A stretch of DNA of 64,000 bases. Origin: Lentimicrobium sp. (GTDB lineage: Bacteria; Bacteroidota; Bacteroidia; Bacteroidales; Lentimicrobiaceae). Below the pieces are notes generated by a model that saw only the letters and a program-made list of their open reading frames with translations, searched no databases and had not been told where the DNA came from. Each line of letters starts with the position of its first letter. The first letter of the stretch is position 1. A program made the position numbers and the translations under genes. Positions 60,981-64,000 of this stretch are shown here, piece after piece. The stretch covers positions 1 to 64,000 of the forward strand of contig JAHYJC010000013.1 of assembly GCA_019429275.1 (NCBI GenBank). Reading direction: 5' to 3'.

Positions 60981-63092
60981 TCACTTCAAATGTATCATTT
61001 TCCGGGTTTCAGGCCTTCCATCTACTTGTAACTGATAAAAATAAATGCCTGACGATAGTCCCGTAGCATCAAAATCTATGTGGTGTTTTCCTTTGGTCAT
61101 TTGGCCATTTTTAAGAGTTTTCAATTCCCTGCCTGTAAAATCATAAACTTTTAAAATAACATGGGCATTTATAGGCAATTGCCATGAAATGTAAGTGATG
61201 GTGTTGAATGGGTTGGGGTAATTTTGTTTAAGGCATTGAAAATTGGCTGGAGAATTTAGTTTATCGACGGATGTAACGGTTGAAGTGCTAGTTTTTAGCA
61301 TTGAATATCCATCAGTACCTGCATAAAGATAGTCATCGGAATCGATTGCAAGCGACCATATTTCAAGTGTCGGAAGACCTGTGTTGAGTGATTCCCAGCT
61401 TTCACCAAAATCAATCGATCGCCAAATGCCGGTTCCGTAGCTTCTCGTACCCATAAAAATGTGACCAACGGAATTTTCGGCATAACATGGGTAATTACCT
61501 GGCTGAGAAATTTCTTCCCAGGTAATTCCATTATCTGTCGATCGCTTGCTGCCAACATATATGTAATCGTTGCTTCCGATTAACATTGACCAATTCCAGC
61601 TAGCGTTAACAAGGGCAGTGAGATCAACCCAGGTTGTTTCACCAGCGGGTAGTTTCCATAAACCTCCACCCCAGCTTGCAAGGAACAGATCACCCAATGA
61701 ATTAAACGCGAGAACCTTTGCACCACCAACTCCTCCTATATTTACCCAACTGTCACCATTGTCGGTTGATTTGTAAACACCATAATAATTTCCTGCATAA
61801 ACATTTCCTGCAGCATCAACAGTTATTGCTTCAACTGTTTGGTTTTGAATTCCGTTATCGGCACGTGCCCAGGTGTTGCCATTATCAATAGTTCGAAAAA
61901 CGGGAGGTGGTGGAGCGTATCCACCGCCGGGAGCTCCGAGAAATATCGTTCCATCCGTTTTAAAAGCAAATGTTTTAACATCGAAATTAGTCAGACCATT
62001 ATTCGCAGGTTGCCAGATTAGTCCTCCATCGGATGAACGGGATACACCATTAACTGCGGCAAACAAATATCCATTCAACGGATTTATTGCGACTTTCTTA
62101 ACACCTGCTGCAGTTAAACCGACTTGCTGCCAGGATTCACCACCGTTATCAGATCTATAAATTCCTCCTCCGCTTAAACCTGCATAAACATTCCCATCAT
62201 TAGAGATGTGCATTGATTTTATATATAGATGTCCTAACCCATTATTGTGCTGTGTCCAGGTATCACCGTTGTCGGTAGATTTCCAGACTCCCCATCCCCA
62301 GGTCCCAACAAAAATTTCTTCATTTTCATTAATCACAATATTATGCGCCGGATATACTCTGAAGCCCTCCTTAACAGCAGTCCAGCTATCTCCATTGTCA
62401 GTAGATTTATAAACTCCGGAATTTGCTGCATATTCTCTGAAGCATCCGGCATATATATATCCGTTTGCTGCAAATGCAAAAGAGTTTATTCCATCCGGGA
62501 GAGAGAGACTGGTCCAGGTTGCACCATTATCTGTTGAACGATATCCGGTATAATTTCCACCGATAAAGATATGTCCGCTGTCATTTATTTCGATACAATT
62601 AATAAACGGACTTGGGTGTGTGTAATGAGTCCAGGTATATCCGGCATTTATTGAAACGCTATATTGACCACTACCAGTATTGCCAACATATATATGCCCG
62701 ATATCATTTACTGCCACAGAAGTGCCTCCAAGAATGGAAATCTGTGACCAACTTTCACCGTTGTCTTTTGATTTATAAACCCCATTGCCTATATGGCTGG
62801 TCGTACCCGCAATAACATAACTGCTATCATCAATGGTAATCCAGTTGATTGCTCTGCTTGCCAGTGCAATGCCGCTGCTTTTTGGCAACCAGGTAATTCC
62901 AGCATCTGTTGACTTAAAAACCCCTCTCTGGTTTTGATCAGCACCGGCGAAAAGATCTCCGTTACTATTTGATGCAAAAGAAAGAGCCGTTCCTCCAAAG
63001 GGCCCGTTTAGCTGCTCCCACTCAATGTCCTGAGCATACATACTAGCCGCAACAAAAAAGAATGCCAGCAAGAAAAAGTTAATCCTTTTCAT
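60981..63092 (-). CDS. BNR/sortilin-like repeat protein with T9SS domain
   Basis: A 703-residue exported protein. The signal peptide ends near SMYAQ (residue 20). At least ten BNR-type repeats with the phrase KSTDxGxxW follow (GVFKSTDAGITW, GVYKSKDNGESW, GIYRSDNGGESW, GTGIWRSIDFGESW), each joined by a YAGT/YVGN-type strand, giving one or two sortilin-like propellers. The C-terminus is a T9SS type A domain (NYPNPFNTITYISW to SGIYFYQLQVDG). A strong Shine-Dalgarno lies 4 nt before the ATG. It lies 39 bp downstream of the next gene, so both may be co-transcribed. No enzymatic residues are recognised. Confidence 0.85.
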   Translation of the reverse strand: MKRINFFLLAFFFVAASMYAQDIEWEQLNGPFGGTALSFASNSNGDLFAGADQNQRGVFKSTDAGITWLPKSSGIALASRAINWITIDDSSYVIAGTTSHIGNGVYKSKDNGESWSQISILGGTSVAVNDIGHIYVGNTGSGQYSVSINAGYTWTHYTHPSPFINCIEINDSGHIFIGGNYTGYRSTDNGATWTSLSLPDGINSFAFAANGYIYAGCFREYAANSGVYKSTDNGDSWTAVKEGFRVYPAHNIVINENEEIFVGTWGWGVWKSTDNGDTWTQHNNGLGHLYIKSMHISNDGNVYAGLSGGGIYRSDNGGESWQQVGLTAAGVKKVAINPLNGYLFAAVNGVSRSSDGGLIWQPANNGLTNFDVKTFAFKTDGTIFLGAPGGGYAPPPPVFRTIDNGNTWARADNGIQNQTVEAITVDAAGNVYAGNYYGVYKSTDNGDSWVNIGGVGGAKVLAFNSLGDLFLASWGGGLWKLPAGETTWVDLTALVNASWNWSMLIGSNDYIYVGSKRSTDNGITWEEISQPGNYPCYAENSVGHIFMGTRSYGTGIWRSIDFGESWESLNTGLPTLEIWSLAIDSDDYLYAGTDGYSMLKTSTSTVTSVDKLNSPANFQCLKQNYPNPFNTITYISWQLPINAHVILKVYDFTGRELKTLKNGQMTKGKHHIDFDATGLSSGIYFYQLQVDGRPETRKMIHLK

Positions 63093-63096
63093 AGAA

Positions 63097-63103
63097 CCTC
63101 CTT
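63097..63103 (-). promoter_or_regulatory. Shine-Dalgarno of the BNR-repeat gene
   Basis: AAGGAGG on the minus strand, 4 nt before the ATG at 63092. Along with sodB it is one of the few clear Shine-Dalgarno sites in the window. Confidence 0.6.
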
Positions 63104-63131
63104 ATTGATTTATCATGTTAAGAACGAAAAA

Positions 63132-64000
63132 CTATTTCAATAAAATCATCTTCCGGGTTTCCACAGCTCCGTTTACCTGAAGCTGATAACAATAAATTCC
63201 CGTGGGTAATCCCGTAGCGTCAAAAATCACCTGATGCTCACCGGGCTGTTGACTTTCATCGGTCAGCAACCTGACTTCTCTTCCCAAAAAATCGTAAATC
63301 TTAATGACAGCATGTCCAAAGGACTTAGTCGTCCAGGAAATTGTAGTGCTGTTTGAGAATGGATTAGGAAATGGCTCGTTTAAAACAAGATCAGCTGAAT
63401 GAGAGGCAAAATCATCCTCTATACCCAGTGCTCCGAAGTTTGGGCTGAATTTAACAATTAATCCATCGGTAATTGTTTGACCTACGGCAATATAACTACC
63501 ATCAGCACATTGCAGTACACTTCTGCCTCTGTTTATATAAAAATCGGACACCTCAGCCAATTCAAAAGATTGGATTTTATTCCCTTGTTGATCGGTTTTC
63601 ATAACCCAGAAGTTTATTCTGGTTGGATCAGAGGAAATCTTGTGTTCACCTGCAATAATATACCCCCCATCAAGCGTTGGCTTTGCGGAATGAATTTCAT
63701 CCTGATCGTAATCGTTGTATGTCTGCATCCATTCCTCGTTACCGGCGGCATCCAGTTTAAGGAGAAGTCCTTTAAAGGAGCTCATGTAAGATTTGGTTGC
63801 TGCCACAATAAATCCACCGTCCGGTGTGGGGACAATCTCTTTCGGACGATCGAAGGCCGTAGTCCCCCAGCGGCGGGTCCAGAGTGTATCTCCCTGAGCA
63901 TCGATCCTGACCAGCAGGATCTCGTCGCTATTGGTCGGCGTGTCGGAGGATCCGGCAAGTATAAAACCGCCGTCAGGCAACTTCCCGATGCAGGTGAATC
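63132..64000 (-). CDS. Delta-60-like repeat protein with T9SS domain (partial, N-terminus beyond window)
   Basis: The C-terminal 289 residues are visible; the reading frame stays open to the window edge, so the start lies outside. The repeats have the form PDGGFILAGSSD, PDGGFIVAATKS and LDGGYIIAGEHK, spaced about 45-50 residues, each with a LDAAGNEEWMQTY-type strand. The T9SS type A domain at the end (FPNPFSNSTTISWTTK to GIYCYQLQVNGAVETRK) closely resembles that of the downstream BNR protein. The two genes are 39 bp apart on the same strand and are probably co-expressed. Function unknown. Confidence 0.8.
   Translation of the reverse strand, partial: FTCIGKLPDGGFILAGSSDTPTNSDEILLVRIDAQGDTLWTRRWGTTAFDRPKEIVPTPDGGFIVAATKSYMSSFKGLLLKLDAAGNEEWMQTYNDYDQDEIHSAKPTLDGGYIIAGEHKISSDPTRINFWVMKTDQQGNKIQSFELAEVSDFYINRGRSVLQCADGSYIAVGQTITDGLIVKFSPNFGALGIEDDFASHSADLVLNEPFPNPFSNSTTISWTTKSFGHAVIKIYDFLGREVRLLTDESQQPGEHQVIFDATGLPTGIYCYQLQVNGAVETRKMILLK

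Overview
The window looks like chromosomal DNA of a Bacteroidota (Bacteroidetes) bacterium, probably an environmental member of the Bacteroidia. Three signals support this. At least nine exported proteins, plus one pseudogene, end in type IX secretion (T9SS) type A sorting domains. There are Bacteroidota-style promoters (-33 TTG, about 20 bp spacer, -7 TAnnTTTG) and few Shine-Dalgarno sites. Lineage genes are also present: gldF/gldG, TonB receptors with carboxypeptidase-like N-termini, a DUF2723/GT117 membrane protein and a Dabb protein. The genus cannot be resolved from sequence alone.

Layout. 0-5 kb: the 5' end of a group II intron sits directly behind the terminator of a sortilin-like T9SS protein, followed by a small T9SS protein, a lipoprotein and a Dabb protein. 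5-11 kb: SAM hydrolase, gldF-gldG-DUF4340 and a sugar-nucleotide epimerase. 11-14 kb: an icd-gltA TCA operon. 14-23 kb: DCC protein, TonB receptor, dtd, rsgA, PrsW-like protein, dprA, glycosyltransferase and lgt. 23-37 kb: an accessory region with a duplicated T9SS gene pair (one large member decayed to a pseudogene), a very large M6-like metalloprotease/beta-helix protein, the DUF2723 protein and a 45-bp tandem repeat bounded by inverted repeats. 37-43 kb: tRNA-Gln, a hairpin, then rimP-nusA-infB. 43-48 kb: two adjacent superoxide dismutases (one exported), a TonB receptor operon and rpmB. 48-52 kb: a two-gene operon encoding an archaeal-type GatE/GatD Glu-tRNA(Gln) amidotransferase. 52-64 kb: a secreted nuclease-like protein, an ECF sigma operon with a fused anti-sigma/outer-membrane protein, cinA, and three more T9SS cargo genes.

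The most notable item is gatE-gatD (48.3-51.7 kb). GatDE is classically an archaeal enzyme that converts Glu-tRNA(Gln) to Gln-tRNA(Gln). Here it lies in a bacterial chromosome with its own Bacteroidota-type promoter, about 11 kb from a tRNA-Gln(UUG) with the bacterial U1-A72 pair. Other points of interest are the intron-behind-terminator insertion, the duplicated and decaying T9SS module, the repeat element near 34 kb, the PrsW-like protein with an altered catalytic motif, and the tRNA/hairpin leader of the nusA-infB operon.
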